Of a stretch of 57,367 nt of DNA, positions 41,639 through 53,422 are shown one piece after another. Positions within the stretch are counted from its first letter, which is position 1. Each line of letters starts with the position of its first letter. This DNA comes from Trebouxia sp. TZW2008. Lineage: Eukaryota > Chlorophyta > Trebouxiophyceae > Trebouxiales > Trebouxiaceae. The notes under the pieces were generated by a model. The model saw only the letters and a program-made list of their open reading frames with translations, searched no databases and was not told the DNA's origin. The stretch covers positions 1 through 57,367 of the forward strand of contig BDIU01000263.1 in the NCBI GenBank assembly GCA_002118135.1. The letters run 5' to 3'. A program made the position numbers and the translations under genes.

Positions 41639-44600
41639 ATGCAGCGATGCGCCTCCGATCAGCTCTTCTCAAGCCATCAGTACACACGCTTAATGCAAGC
41701 TTGGTATAGGCAGCTCTGTGGCAACCCACAGTTGAGATGCAGTAGCACACTTGGCCCAGCTGTCAACAGGCAGCGCCAACATGCCTCAGAAGCAGGTATA
41801 CAGCCATTCAAGCCGTCGTAAAGTTGTGCGTCTGGGCATCTTGCATGGAGCTGAGTGATGCCTGGCACTGCTTCCAGGGGCGTCTGAGCAGACTATGCAG
41901 AACAGCCAAGAGCAACAGCAGGAGCCTCAAATGCAGCCTCCACGCCCAAGAAGGGCTCCAGAGCCCAACTTGCATTTCTTTAACCATCCCATTGCAGCTC
42001 GGAAGATGTTCAAGCCAGTGCGCTGGGTGAAAGCCGGGGAGGCTGATGCTGCACAAGCAAGAGCTGCTGCGCAGCAACCAAACGCTCAAAATCAAGGGAT
42101 GCCACAGCCAGAGGAGGAGGAAGACCCTTGGGCCTTGGGTGAGGCCAAGTCAGGCAGGCGACCCCCTGCTGCACCACGCCGAAGACTCACCTGGGCTGTA
42201 CCACCTGTTGACCACCATGCTCAGCCACATGTGCAGCGGCCTGCACAATCAGTCAACAACAGAGTCCAGCCACATTCTAGGCGCCCGCCTCAGCAGCCAA
42301 TTCACAAGCACAATGGAGCCAAGCAAGCGGTGCAGAAACAGGCCAAGGACTGGTGGAAGCAGTTTCAGCCTCCAGCCCAGCAGGATGTGCGGCAGTCTTC
42401 GGCTGCTGATTACCAGCAGTACCTGCGCAATCAAGCCCAGATGCAGAAGCAGGCAGCAGAGCACGAGGAGAAGAAGAGGCAGATGAATGCTGCACAGCAA
42501 CCGCTGCAGCCTAGCCAGCCAGCATATGGTGACTTGAAGACTGTGCCCAAGCGCAAGGCAGCCCCTCCCCCTCAGCCTGCTCCTCAGGCTCCAACAGAGA
42601 TCGAGATCCCTCCTGATGTCACTGTGCGCCAGCTGGCAGATCTGCTAGGTATGTGAGTCTTGGCCAGGCTTCATGCATGCAGCCGCAAAAGTGCTCGATG
42701 CCCACCATGGCATGAAAAACAGTATTGGCAATTAAACACCTTTTTGCACAGCCATGGCCTAAGGGCTACCTGTAGGCTTTGCCCCTATGGGCACCAACAC
42801 AGCAAGGGCTCAGAGAGCAGCTTCTGATGATGCTGTGTACAGCTCTGTGCATAGCTTTGCACTATATTTGCAGCACAAATACCAGGGCCATACATTCCAG
42901 CTCTTGTTTTGGTAACTTGCTGTGCTGTTTGCAGGACATGACAGCACTCAAGAGCTGGAGAAGGTACTGGCAGATGTTGGTGACCCCCCCAGCTCAATTG
43001 AAGAGAGGTAAAGCACTTTCAGCAAGCAGGCTACGCGTCTATGCTCTCAATTTGACTGCTCAGGCAGCCGCCCAGCTTTGCCCAACTGCATGAATGCATG
43101 TTTGCAGGCTTCTTGCAGATGAGCTTTGTTGTGCTTGTAGTTGTGTTGAAGAGCACATCTTGTTGGGCTGCAGGCTGCCCATAGACACTGCTGAGCTGGC
43201 AGTCATGGAGTTTGGGCGCACTGCTGTCATTTCCAAGGCTGCACAAGGTATTGCTTGCTGCCTTATCAAAGCGTACTGCTCCAGGCCGATACATGATGAG
43301 CACAGCTCAAGTGTGCAATCTCCTTTGCAAGCTCGAACGATTGCTTGCAGTCTGGCCATGTAGCTGTAAAGTAATATTCATATGTGTGTGCAGAAATGGA
43401 TGCTGATGCGCAGCCACGACCTGCAGTGATCACAGTCATGGGTCATGTGGACCATGGCAAGGTATTTGCTGCCTCCCTTAGATTGCTGCTTTACTTCCTG
43501 TTCTGACTGCTTCATTGCTCGACACCATCATTGCAGCACTACACCAGCATTTGGGAGGCCTTTATGTAGACGGATTTGCAGTCTCTCTCAGCATTTCTTG
43601 CTGTGCACTGCAGACCTCTTTGCTGGATGGGCTACGCAAGACTTCTGTGGCTGCTGGTGAGGCTGGAGGCATCACTCAGGTCTGACCCCTTTTGCATAAG
43701 GCATCTGCCTGCTGTCCTGGCGTTGCCTTGACACCATGCTGTCATCAATGGTTTGCTAACCATCACTGGACTTAACAAATCATGACAGACCCTGCCAAAT
43801 GATAGGAACTCTGGCACTTGCTTCTCACAGTCTAGTAATACACTACGTAATACACTACGAAATCATCAGATCGGGTACTATTGCATGTTGGGGTCTGATC
43901 AGCATGCACATAGTTGTGGAGTCGTGGCACAACATATGAAATTCATCATTTTGGTCTCATACAAGTGAATTGATTTTGCTCTGCAGCATATTGGTGCGTT
44001 TGAGGTGAAGATGCCAGACAGTCAGCAGTCGCTGACCTTCTTGGACACTCCAGGCCATGCGGCGTTCAGTGCCATGCGTGCCAGAGGGGCCGCCATCACC
44101 GACCTGGTAAGCCACAAGGCACCGCCCCCCCCCCCTCCACCCTTGGCCTACCCACCTCTCCTGCCTGCTTCCGCCCCTGCCTCCTTCATTTGATAAAGCG
44201 TTCATGCTGCAATAGTGGTGCAGCACCCTTCATAAAGGCCTCTGGCTGTCATTGGTCTCTGCTTGCTTACAGCAAGTTGCAGGCTTGCTCATTATGACGA
44301 AGGCCAGGGAGCATGGTGTACACCAAATTGCCTCAGCAGTGGTCCTCACCTTGACATGTCTGCGCAAAGCTTGAAGCTGGTCTTTGCAGGCTCTATCACA
44401 TGCACTGTTCTTCCTGCTGTCATGTCAATGCTGTCATATAGGTTACAGACGAGTTATTGCACAGGCCAAATGCGTTCGTTTTTCTGTTCTAGAGTATCTA
44501 CGTTTGACATACTCATGGAATTTCTGTCAGTCACTTACAGTTCTTGGGTGCGTTGTCACTGTATCAGACTTAGTCAACAAACTATCGGTTGCAAAGACAC

Positions 44601-47600
44601 AAATGGTGTACCGTGTGTAGAGTAAGAACTAAATATGCAACGGATAAATGCCAGATCAAGGGTGGCCAAAGGTCATGTCCGTCACACGCACAAAGGATCC
44701 GCGCACAAAGTGTCCGCGGGGTTCAAACAGATCTGGAATGACATCGTTTTGTCTTGTTAGGGTTGTTCATACTATGATACCAGCACAAAGCAGATGAGTA
44801 ACGCAACACTTTTGCTGCAGACGTCTAGCATGTTTTGCTGCAAGTTGTGGAGCAGGGGCTCCAGATGCTCAGCATGTTTTGCTGCAACTGGAAGGACGTG
44901 ACTTGCTGCTGCTGCTGCTAGCCATCATCATCAATTGTATCTGCATTGTAGACAGTATTGATATGGTGTGCATTGGCAGGTTGTGCTGGTGGCAGCAGCA
45001 GATGACGGGGTGATGCCCCAAACCCGGGAGGCGCTGGCCCACGCCAAGGCCGCAGGCTGCCCCATCGTGGTGGCCCTGACCAAGTGTGACGTTCCCATGG
45101 TAAACATACTTAACCCCTGAGAACAAGCTGTGTGCTCCCCTCAAAAGTCAAGCACCGACTTGCTGTGCACTGCAAGCATTGTTTAGCATGCATGCATGCT
45201 GTCACATTGTTCTGGGTCAGGACTTTTCTGCCGACTCAAATTGCTGCCAAATGGCTGTGCAGCACTTGTAACATGAGCATTTCTCTTGCAGTCACAGTAC
45301 AGTTCCTCCAATAGATTGCAGCAGGAATGCACGTGAATACCTGGTGTGTCTTTACGTCGGCAAGCATGGCAAAGTTGCCTGCATGAGCGTGTTGTGTGTG
45401 TGTGCAGGCTGATCCTGGGAAGGTACGGCAGCAGCTCATAGCAGAGGGGCTGGAGCTGGAAGAAGTAGGGGGAGACGTACAGGTGGTGCACACAGCGGCC
45501 CCTAAGGGCGAAGGGCTGCTGGAGCTGGAGGAAGCCCTCATGCTGCAGGTCCTGCCCCTCACACCTCACGCAGCCTGCACAGCTTGTGCTTCAATGTCCT
45601 GCCACACCTTTACTGTGGCTCCACTTGTTGCTGTCTGCATGCTGCCCACTTGTCACAGCTTCATTGCAGATTGGCTTAGTCCTGTCTCGCAAACGTCTGT
45701 CTCCTTCGACTGGCTTCAGCAGCTTTCAAGGATGCAAGCTGAAGGCAGAGTTGGCTCTCTTGGTCCTTTGCTGCATTACTGTGCTTATCTGTAAGGTTCA
45801 GGCTGTTATTCATACATGAGCTTGTGCAGTTCTGCAGTCAAGCACAAAGCAAACAAACTTGCGGGTTCAATGCAGTCATATTGTCTGCTGCCAGTCAGCA
45901 GACTCCAAAGCAGATTGTCAACTGTTTGAGCAGCAGTGTGGATGTGTTCATAGGCAGAGGGACTGCATTTGAAAGCCAGCCCTCATTGGCCTGTTGATAC
46001 CATAGTGGTGGAGGCCAAAAAGGGCAAGGGGCAAAGCTGCTTGTATTCACAGAGGTTTGTGGTGTGACGCTTGACAGTATGTGATTGTTTTTTTGTCTCC
46101 TCTTTGTTGCAGGCGGAGGGATTAGACCTGAAAGCCAGCCCTAGCCGGCCTGCTGAGGCTGTAGTGGTGGAAGCAAAGCTGGACAAAGGGCAAGGACCTG
46201 TGGCCACCGCCATTGTCAAGAGGGGCAGCCTGGCTGTGGGGCAGTATGTGGTGGTGGGCAACCAGTGGGGTAAAGTGCGTAGCCTGCGCACTGCTGCTGG
46301 TGCCTCTATCAAGAAGGCCCTGCCTGGGCAGCCTGTAGAGATTGCTGGCCTGAAGGGAGTGCCACAGGCAGGGGATCAGCTCCAAGTCTTGCCCACGTGC
46401 GTCATCTTTCCCTCTTCACTGCCTCACAAATGCACGCGGTGTTCAGATTGAAGCCCTGTTTGCATGTCTGGATGAGGTGGACATTGACTGCCCTTGCGAT
46501 GCTTCCTGCATAGTGTTGCATGAAGCGTTTAGAAACAGCAAGGGGTGTCAATCGGCTGCAACAAGCAACAGTTGTCATTCTTCCAATTTTAGCAGGTGCA
46601 ATGGTGCAAACTTCTGTTAAGTCTCTTGTGGTCAATCTAGTGTAGCAAAACCTGTGCCGCCAGAAGAATATCCAAAACAAGTCCGTAATCTCTCCCTGAC
46701 GGTTGTGACTTGTCTGGAAAAGCATATTTTTGTCCCAATATTCAGGATAAATGTCTGTTGTTTTACTCTTTGAGAGATGCAATGTATTTGTATTGCAGTC
46801 AGTCTCCTCAAGTATTTTAGAGAGGCAGGCTGCCTTGCTGTTTCAGCTCAGCAAGGCTGTCTCCTCATATCCAGCTTGATTCAGAAAGTTGTTTAAAACA
46901 TGTCACAATGTCATGCCCTGATGGTGATGATGAAGACATGCATTTGTATTGCAGTGAGGAGCGCGCAAAGCGCGTGAGCGATGCGCGCAGCCAGCGGGCC
47001 GACCGCTACCGCCAAGACAAGGAGAAGCATGCTGTCATGCTGCAGTTGCAACAGCAGCAGCTCAGAGAAGAGGAGGCAGCGGCTGCTGCTGCTGCTGCAG
47101 AGGGGCAAGAGGAGGGGGCAGAGGGGCGCCCTGCAGCCCTTGACTCCAAGGAAGACCACAACTTGACCCTCATCATCAAGGCAGATGTGCAGGTTGGTAC
47201 TCCACGACCCAGCCAATTTGAAGGCTTTATTCAAGGAAGAGCACTCCTGCTGTGATAGTTGAATGCAACAGTGGCAATATGTGATAGCAAGCAATCTCTG
47301 CTTCAGCAGCACCCTATAGCCCTGATGGGCAGAATATTTGACAGCAGATGCAAACTCATGTGTCTCAGGCGCCTTGTCTTCAAGAGTGTTGACACCCCAC
47401 TTCTGATTTGACATGGTCCTCAGCTGCCGCAGTGGCATGAGTCAGAGCTGTCATCATCACGTTGCATGTTGGCTGCCACAGGGTTCTGCTGAAGCAGTAA
47501 GGGAGTCAGTGACTGCCCTGGGGGACAGTGAGGTGGGGGTCAAGGTGGTGGCGGAGGGGGTGGGCCCTGTCACCAGTGCTGACGTGGACACTGCACGCGC

Positions 47601-48393
47601 TGCTGGTGCCAGCATCGTGGCCTTCAATGTCAAGTTTGCCAATGCAGCTGTGGAGGGCACGGCCAAGGTGCAGGCTGTGCAGGTTGTGCAGCACAGAATC
47701 ATCTACAGATTACTAGAAGAGGTCAGTTCTACCCCAAAAGGACACTTCCCCTTACCTCAAACTTCTGCTTGCTCCTGAGCAGCATGTGCAGCGCAGCCTG
47801 GAAAGGAATGTCAGGCTTCGCTCAATTGAATGAACACAGCGCTTGTTCAATCGTTGAACAAGCCAGCACAATTGACTTTTTGAGCACCTGAGTTGGCTGC
47901 ATGCACTGCTGCTTGCAAACAAAACACATAATGCAGCTGTGCCTGCAAAAAGAATGACAATCAAGTCACAGCTGTACACATTGTAGTCAAGTGGAATGAC
48001 AAGACTGATGTGGGTGGGGCACTGCAGGTGAATGACATGATAGCTGCCAGGGCTCCCCTAGTAGACCAGGAGAAGGTGGTGGGGCAGGCTGATGTGCTGC
48101 AAGTCTTTGACCTCAAGTCCAAGGATGCAGCAGCAGTGGCGGGGTGCAGAGTGAGTGATGGCAGCGTCCAAGCTGCCCTGCAGTGGCGTGTCATGAGAGG
48201 GGGCAATCAGGTGTTCAATGGCCCTTGTAACTCCATCAAGCGCCATAAGCTGCAGGTGCATCAGGTTGGCAAGGGCACTGAGTGTGGCATCACCTTGAAG
48301 GACTTTGGGGACTTCCGACTGGGTGACATCTTGCAGTGTATTGCCATTGAGAAAGTGCCTTCAAAACTCAAGGCAAAAGCAGCCGTAGCATAG
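41639..48393 (+). CDS. Organellar translation initiation factor IF-2
   Basis: Thirteen phase-consistent exons (41639-41795, 41878-42648, 42935-43007, 43174-43247, 43394-43461, 43614-43679, 43987-44106, 44980-45099, 45408-45548, 46113-46396, 46955-47192, 47482-47721, 48028-48393) give 905 residues. This GTPase places initiator tRNA on the organellar ribosome. An Arg-rich, acid-poor presequence suits import, more likely mitochondrial. A Gln/Pro-rich region and an IF2_N module ([11 protein letters not shown]) precede the G domain: GHVDHGKT begins at 375, DTPGH is 423-427, and the NKxD position reads TKCD (477-480). AAGxRVRVMxxE-type domain II and the C-terminal domain ([25 protein letters not shown]) follow. 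An insert after LPTEE is charged and contains polyalanine (residues encoded near 47085). Intron 9 carries a copy of the exon 10 start. Confidence 0.94.
44826..44895. repeat. Short tandem repeat in IF-2 intron 7
   Basis: The 17-mer AGCATGTTTTGCTGCAA occurs at 44827 and 44871, 44 bp apart, inside the 873-bp intron before exon 8. Confidence 0.85.
45952..46040 (+). pseudogene. Decayed copy of the IF-2 exon 10 start with its acceptor
   Basis: The block aligns with exon 10 at an offset of 159 bp. Shared runs include GAAAGCCAGCCCT and TAGTGGTGGA, and an AGGCAGAGGG that matches the acceptor/exon junction AGGCGGAGGG. The frame stays open for about 25 codons. A decoy acceptor (cataggcag) precedes it. 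Confidence 0.9.
46779..46800 (+). repeat. Duplicated acceptor tract in IF-2 intron 10
   Basis: The string ATTTGTATTGCAGT before 46800 recurs just before the real exon start at 46955, about 157 bp downstream. The bases after the acceptor do not match well. Confidence 0.6.
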
Positions 48394-49461
48394 AGTTTCT
48401 GTTTCTTCTGCTCCTTTCATTTGTCTCTGCCCCTTCTGCCTTTTGTCTGTTCAACACAGGGCTTTTTACTGGTCTCAGGAGCAATCCTGTTTGCGGTCAT
48501 GTGTGTTGCAGTCTATCAGCAAACATCATATTGATGTCTTGCCGATGGCAGATGCTGAAATATAGGCATAGCATGCAGACTGGTTGCAGTATAAGGATGT
48601 CCCAGTCATGGCAGGATGCAGTGTTGCGTTATAAGCAGACGGCACATTTGATTCTCATGTTCTTCAGTCTGTGAGGACGTTACCCTGATTCCTACCCCAA
48701 TTGCACACCTGTCAAGACACATTGATTGAGGCAACTCACATTGCAGATCGAATCGATTTGAACTGAATACAGTAAAGTACAATGTACGAAATTTTCATTG
48801 AAGGGCTATGCACTCAATGGCAGGGTACAGCCATGTTGTGATGTCTTTATTAAGCGATGTCAGCAAAACGTGTTGCGTATGTTACGTGTTTTCACGAATT
48901 CGGAACTTACATTATATAGACTTGTAAGCTGACACATTTGCCTCTCATGTGTGTTGTTCAATCATACCTTGTGTGCCTGACCCCTTCTGCAAATGTGTTT
49001 CTTCTCGTTAACGCACAAGCTTGAACGCTTAAGTTTAGCTTAAGCTCCGGATTGTCCAGGCTGTAGACCTAGATTACTATCTGATGAAAGGCTTCAGTCC
49101 TTTCTGCTTCTGAGTGCTACAGCAAAGTCAGCTGTATCCTTTTGTTGTATGCACAGCATTGCAATGGAGACCGATGTCAGCTTCCAGCGGTTGCGCGCTA
49201 GAACCCAGGAAGTTCTCATTGCATGCTGAAGTGTTGCAAAGGGCACGTGCATGCAGCATGGTGACTAAGGACACAGCATTTGTCTCGCCACAGCAAACGC
49301 AACATGACCAGTTGATGACCTGCTGCGGCATACGCTCTGACCCTTGGTCTGAAGCAACCATTTTTAGGTCTGCGTCCGCTCAGTAGCAAGAGCGTATGTT
49401 CTAAGTTGCTGAGAGGCACAGCTCAAGCTTTGCGGTTGATCGCGGCATCAACGCTGACGTG
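48394..49461. other. Intergenic spacer IF-2 to Mpv17-like gene
   Basis: About 1.07 kb without a supported gene. It holds the IF-2 3' region and the upstream region of the next gene. Small open frames near 49114-49386 have no flanking splice logic or recognisable sequence. Confidence 0.5.
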
Positions 49462-50545
49462 ATGAGGCCGTTCGGGCTATTGAGACGCTTTGGATTGTTT
49501 GGCAACGGCGGCTTCAAACGAAATGGCCATCAGCAGTCACGCAGATCAGCTTCGCTGGGCCAACCCTTGTCCAGTGGATCTCCGTCTCAGGTGTGTAGAG
49601 CCACTAACAGCTCCCTTACACCAAGGATCGGGATTTGAGCCGAGTCGAACACACCAAACAATTGTCCAACAATGAGTTAGTTCTTGCATCGCTGCTGTGC
49701 CCACAATCTTGCCCCTATGGTGTGTCTGCTTGACAGTGTGTTTTGTCCTGCAGCCAAGGCAAGCTAACCCCTGGTTGAAAGCAGCTTGCACCTCAGGCAG
49801 CCTGTGCCTTGCTGGGGACTTGCTGGCACAAACAGCATCCAGAAGAAGCAACAGCATGGTATGCCTTGCTCCTGCTGTGTGGGCCATGCGACAGCAATTA
49901 TCATGGCAACAGGGCTGACCCCTGATGATCATGTCTCAAACAGGGAACTGAGTCAGTAGCATGGGACAGATCTGCTCGCATGGGCACATTTGGTCTATTG
50001 TTCTATGGTCCCTTCCAACACTGGTGGTATGGCCTCTTGAATCAGCAGTGGCCCCTGAAGGTTGTATCTCACTTTGCCACCAAGGTACACTAGATCGTAC
50101 TGTGCAGCTATGTCAAGATGGCAGTACTTGCTCATGCGACTTTTTGTGCATGCTCTACGCAGGTGGCACTCAATCAGCTGGTGCTTGGACCAATTGTTAC
50201 TACTGTGGTATTCACTTGGAACCTGCTGCTACAGCAACAGTCACAAGAGATTCCTCGGAAGTTGAAGCGCGACCTTGTACCAACCATGGTCAATGGTGAG
50301 ATTCGCAGTTTTCAGGATGTTCTTTCATGTCAGCAAGCTCTGTCCTTCTGCTGTACTCACAGTCATTGCCATGCTGAAATTGTGCGTGACTTGCAGGCTG
50401 GAAGTTTTGGATACCAGCATCCTCCATCAACTTCATGCTCGTGCCATTACAATCACAGGTCTTGTATATGTCTGTATGTGGTTTGCTGTGGACAGCATAC
50501 CTTTCTTATTCCTCCAACAAGCAGCCCCAATTGGTGAAGGCATGA
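49462..50545 (+). CDS. Mpv17/PMP22 family membrane protein
   Basis: Five phase-consistent exons (49462-49590, 49754-49858, 49944-50084, 50163-50295, 50397-50545) give 218 residues. Family members are small four-helix proteins of the inner mitochondrial or peroxisomal membrane; the transported substrate is not settled. Landmarks are NPWLKAACTSGSLCLAGDLLAQ, WDRSARMGTFGLLFYGPFQHWWY, a membrane segment in VALNQLVLGPIVTTVVF, and the family end VNGWKFWIPASSINF and LLWTAYLSY. The start was chosen at the upstream ATG because its frame joins exon 2 in phase and gives a basic leader (MRPFGLLRRFGLF); the ATG at 49523 is out of phase. The gene ends 10 bp before the stop of the opposite-strand protease gene. 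Confidence 0.92.
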
Positions 50546-50555
50546 CTGTATTACA

Positions 50556-52656
50556 TCAAGGCAACAGCGTGTGTTGTGTGATGAAATGTTGACTGAGAGT
50601 TTGGGTTGCTGAGAGTGCCTCTGACAAATCTACTCCAGATGACGCAAGAGCAAACAGGACGAGTAGTACTGTGCCATTCCATGCCCCATGTATGAGCATT
50701 GGCGTCAGTAGATTTCTGGAACGCACATAGGAAAAGCCTAGAAGTGTGCCTAGTGCAGCAAGCTGTGGCAAGTCTCTAGCTGATGCATGCGCCAAGCCAA
50801 AGCCCAATGAGCTAATGAGTACTGCTAGCCATGTTGGCATAAACTTGGTGAGTGACGTGAGCAAGAAGCCCCTGAACACAACCTCTTCCAATAGAGGAGC
50901 CAAAATTGCTGTGACAGCAAACAAACTTGCAAAAGTTCCTATGTCTGTACTGAGGAGCTGCGTTACTCCATCCACTGTCCCTCGCTTGTCTGTCACCAAG
51001 TCCTACAAGCACCCAGCAGATTTTGGCATCTCTGGGAATGATGCTAGATCCCAGCTCAATCAGTTTACGGCATGCAACATGTTAAATGTCGAACACATCA
51101 ATCAAAGAATCAAGTATATGCAAGCTGAGCTACCTCATATCCAACCGCTGATACAATAGTTGCGCATGTGCCCACCACAATTGGTGCTGCCACCACACCT
51201 ATCAGGCCCCAAAACAGCCATCCGTAAGGCTTACTGAACGGCTTTCTGCAGCAAAATGTATGATTCATAAGCCTCAAAAAGTCAAGCTTGCTATGTCAAT
51301 TAGCTCAATCTACTTACATACAGATAGCCATACAACATGTTTGCACGGCATTGACCCAAATGGAAAATGCAGCTGTGAGTACTCTGGTGGTCATCAGGCA
51401 AAGTCTAGAACAGTGGCTAGTGAAAGGGAACTGCATGCAGACTGCTTGGCACACAGAGCAGCAATACCTCAAGTTCAATTTGAATATTTCAAGCTCGTCA
51501 AGCTCATCGTCAAAAGCCTCTCTGTCCTTATCTCGGCCTGCTGAAAGCCGTACTGTTGCATTGATGACGCTGAGACCCACCAATGTTTCTGTGACCTGCA
51601 TTCTTCAAGTTGGATTTGCCCCAAATAGTATAGACAGCAACGCTCTGTGGCAAGTGAGACCACAGTCGGGTGTGGAGAGCCAGGTCAATTGCTGTACCTG
51701 GTTTAGCAGTGCCAAGTAGGACTTGTCCTGTGATGTCAACGTTTTGAAGTCCTGTAGCAATCAAGTTTATTGTGCTTGTCATTCCAGCCATTGGAGTGGT
51801 CACATGTGTTGCTGGAGATGTAAGGCTTTCAGAGGAAGCATTCAAGCCAATCATGCCTGACCTGGATTCCTGCAGCATACCCAAGCAGAGGTACAAAAAC
51901 AAGTCCAACCGCAACAAAGCTGCCAGCCCATGCAAAAAGGCCAAGAAAAAGCTCTTTTCTACCCCATGGTACCTGCGCATTCACTCAGCTCATCCATGAT
52001 AGTGTTATTTGCAGTGGTATCATAAAGGCGCACATCAACTTAGACCTATATGTTTCAGATCGTCAAGCTTATACTGAGTCAAGCTTATACTGAGCAAACC
52101 TAGTGAAATAAGCAATTCTGCAAAAGAAAAAGTTGAAAGAGCATCGTGCCTGAGGAAACCACAGTGCATCAGGTAAAGAGCGACTTCTCACCTCCCACGC
52201 CTGATTATATTGTTTCCAGTCTAGCACGTTCCATTCTGGAGGAGGGGGAGGAGGCGCAGGCTTTGCTTTCTTTTTGGGCAACAAGTCCAACAAGGACCAC
52301 CTCTTGGTTTCTTGGGGTATCTGCTGCTCTGCTTGCAGACAGGTGCAGAGATGAACTCAGGCTCATGCAGCAGCTCAGGCAATGATCTGAGCACAAGCCT
52401 CACTCTTTGCTGCAACCACTGTCAAATGTGCATGCCGCTTTGTCCAAGGCCTAGCGGGTGCAAGCAAAAGAGAGTCACCATCGCCGCTGCAAAACAGATG
52501 CAAATTCTATGGCGCTGGCAGAACTCACCTGCGCACGCCAAAAGCTCTGCTGGGGCAGCTACAGCGTTGTTCTGTCGTAGTCAGATTGGATGGCCGGGGA
52601 CGCGCATCGCAAAAGGTACGGGCAGTGATCTGCATGTGCATGCCTGTGGCAGCCAT
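50556..52656 (-). CDS. CPBP (CAAX/ABI) intramembrane metalloprotease, 5' end uncertain
   Basis: The firm exons are 52320-52192, 51972-51862, 51751-51698, 51595-51468, 51245-51134 and 51002-50556, all in phase. The catalytic motifs are in the last exon: LLEEVVFRGF (motif 1), LGFGLAHASAR (motif 2) and HGAWNG (motif 3). Hydrophobic segments alternate as in a multi-pass protease. Upstream, LLPKKKAKPAPPPPPPEWNVLDW precedes VPWGRKEL, resembling cyanobacterial and plastid members, so a thylakoid or envelope location is likely. A first exon 52656-52529 (start MAATGMHMQITARTF) has a strong donor but ends in phase 2, which does not fit the exon starting at 52320. A candidate middle segment (SLPELLHEPEFISAP) reads in the wrong frame. 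Substrate unknown. Confidence 0.85.
52063..52094. repeat. Perfect 16-bp tandem duplication
   Basis: TCAAGCTTATACTGAG is repeated head to tail without a mismatch inside a CPBP protease intron, which suggests a recent event. Confidence 0.95.
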
Positions 52657-53422
52657 CCTCACAATAGCGACAAGCGGGTGTGAAACTCAAACGCTTCCGC
52701 GGGGCATCTGTGCACCCGTATTTGACCGTCCTATTCCGCTGGTTGTACGCAAGTCGACCTGAAACTGCTTATTGTGGGTCAACGTTTCAACTTCCTGTGG
52801 CCACAAGCCAGGGGCACGGGTCTCATGACTTTGATTCAAAGCTTTTACTCCAAGTCAGCTGTACAACTGCTGGAATCCTTTTGCAAGCTACACTCAGAGC
52901 ATCAGGAAGCCAAATACTTCAGGCTCTTGAACCAATTTATTTCATGGGAGCAACTATTGGCAAAGTCCTCACACATCTGAAGCTAGGTCTGCAGATCACG
53001 AATTAATATTTGAATCAATATTGCTACGTCATGATTCAGGCATATTGCTAGGCCATGATTCATGGTGTTACATGTCGATGACATGGGTTTTTGTCTTCCG
53101 TCACCAGCTGTTCAATAGAGAAGCTGCCCAGCTCACAAACTTGGCAAATGAACGCCTTCACAAAGGGCAAATCTTGATGTGCAATGACTTCACGAACAGC
53201 TATTGTAGTTTGTGTTGACATCATGGCTGACATGTGTGTACACTGATTTGCATCTCCTCAGACATCACACATCACAAGAAGCTTGCCATGCCATAAACAT
53301 GCAGGAAATGCTGTGCTTGCTCCCTTGCAAGCATTGCCCAAGACAAGGCATGTGTATGCACTGACTGGTCAGCTTTTCTGGTTACTTGATCTAGGCAACA
53401 GCATAAAGTAGCAGGGAAGTGT
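52657..53422. other. Unresolved spacer between CPBP protease and ALG14
   Basis: No gene could be supported. Plus-strand open frames at 52680-53006 and 52774-52980 lack ATG starts and recognisable sequence. A 24-bp imperfect tandem repeat (ATATTGCTA(C/G)G(T/C)CATGATTCA) lies at 53018-53063. Confidence 0.4.

Noticed and set aside
46911..47438. Minus-strand open frame of 175 codons opposite IF-2
   Set aside because: It lies antisense to a charged, low-complexity IF-2 exon and its neighbouring introns; the phase-continuous plus-strand gene explains the region.
49610..49650. T-arm-like string on the minus strand in an Mpv17-like intron
   Set aside because: It departs from the B-box consensus and no cloverleaf can be drawn.
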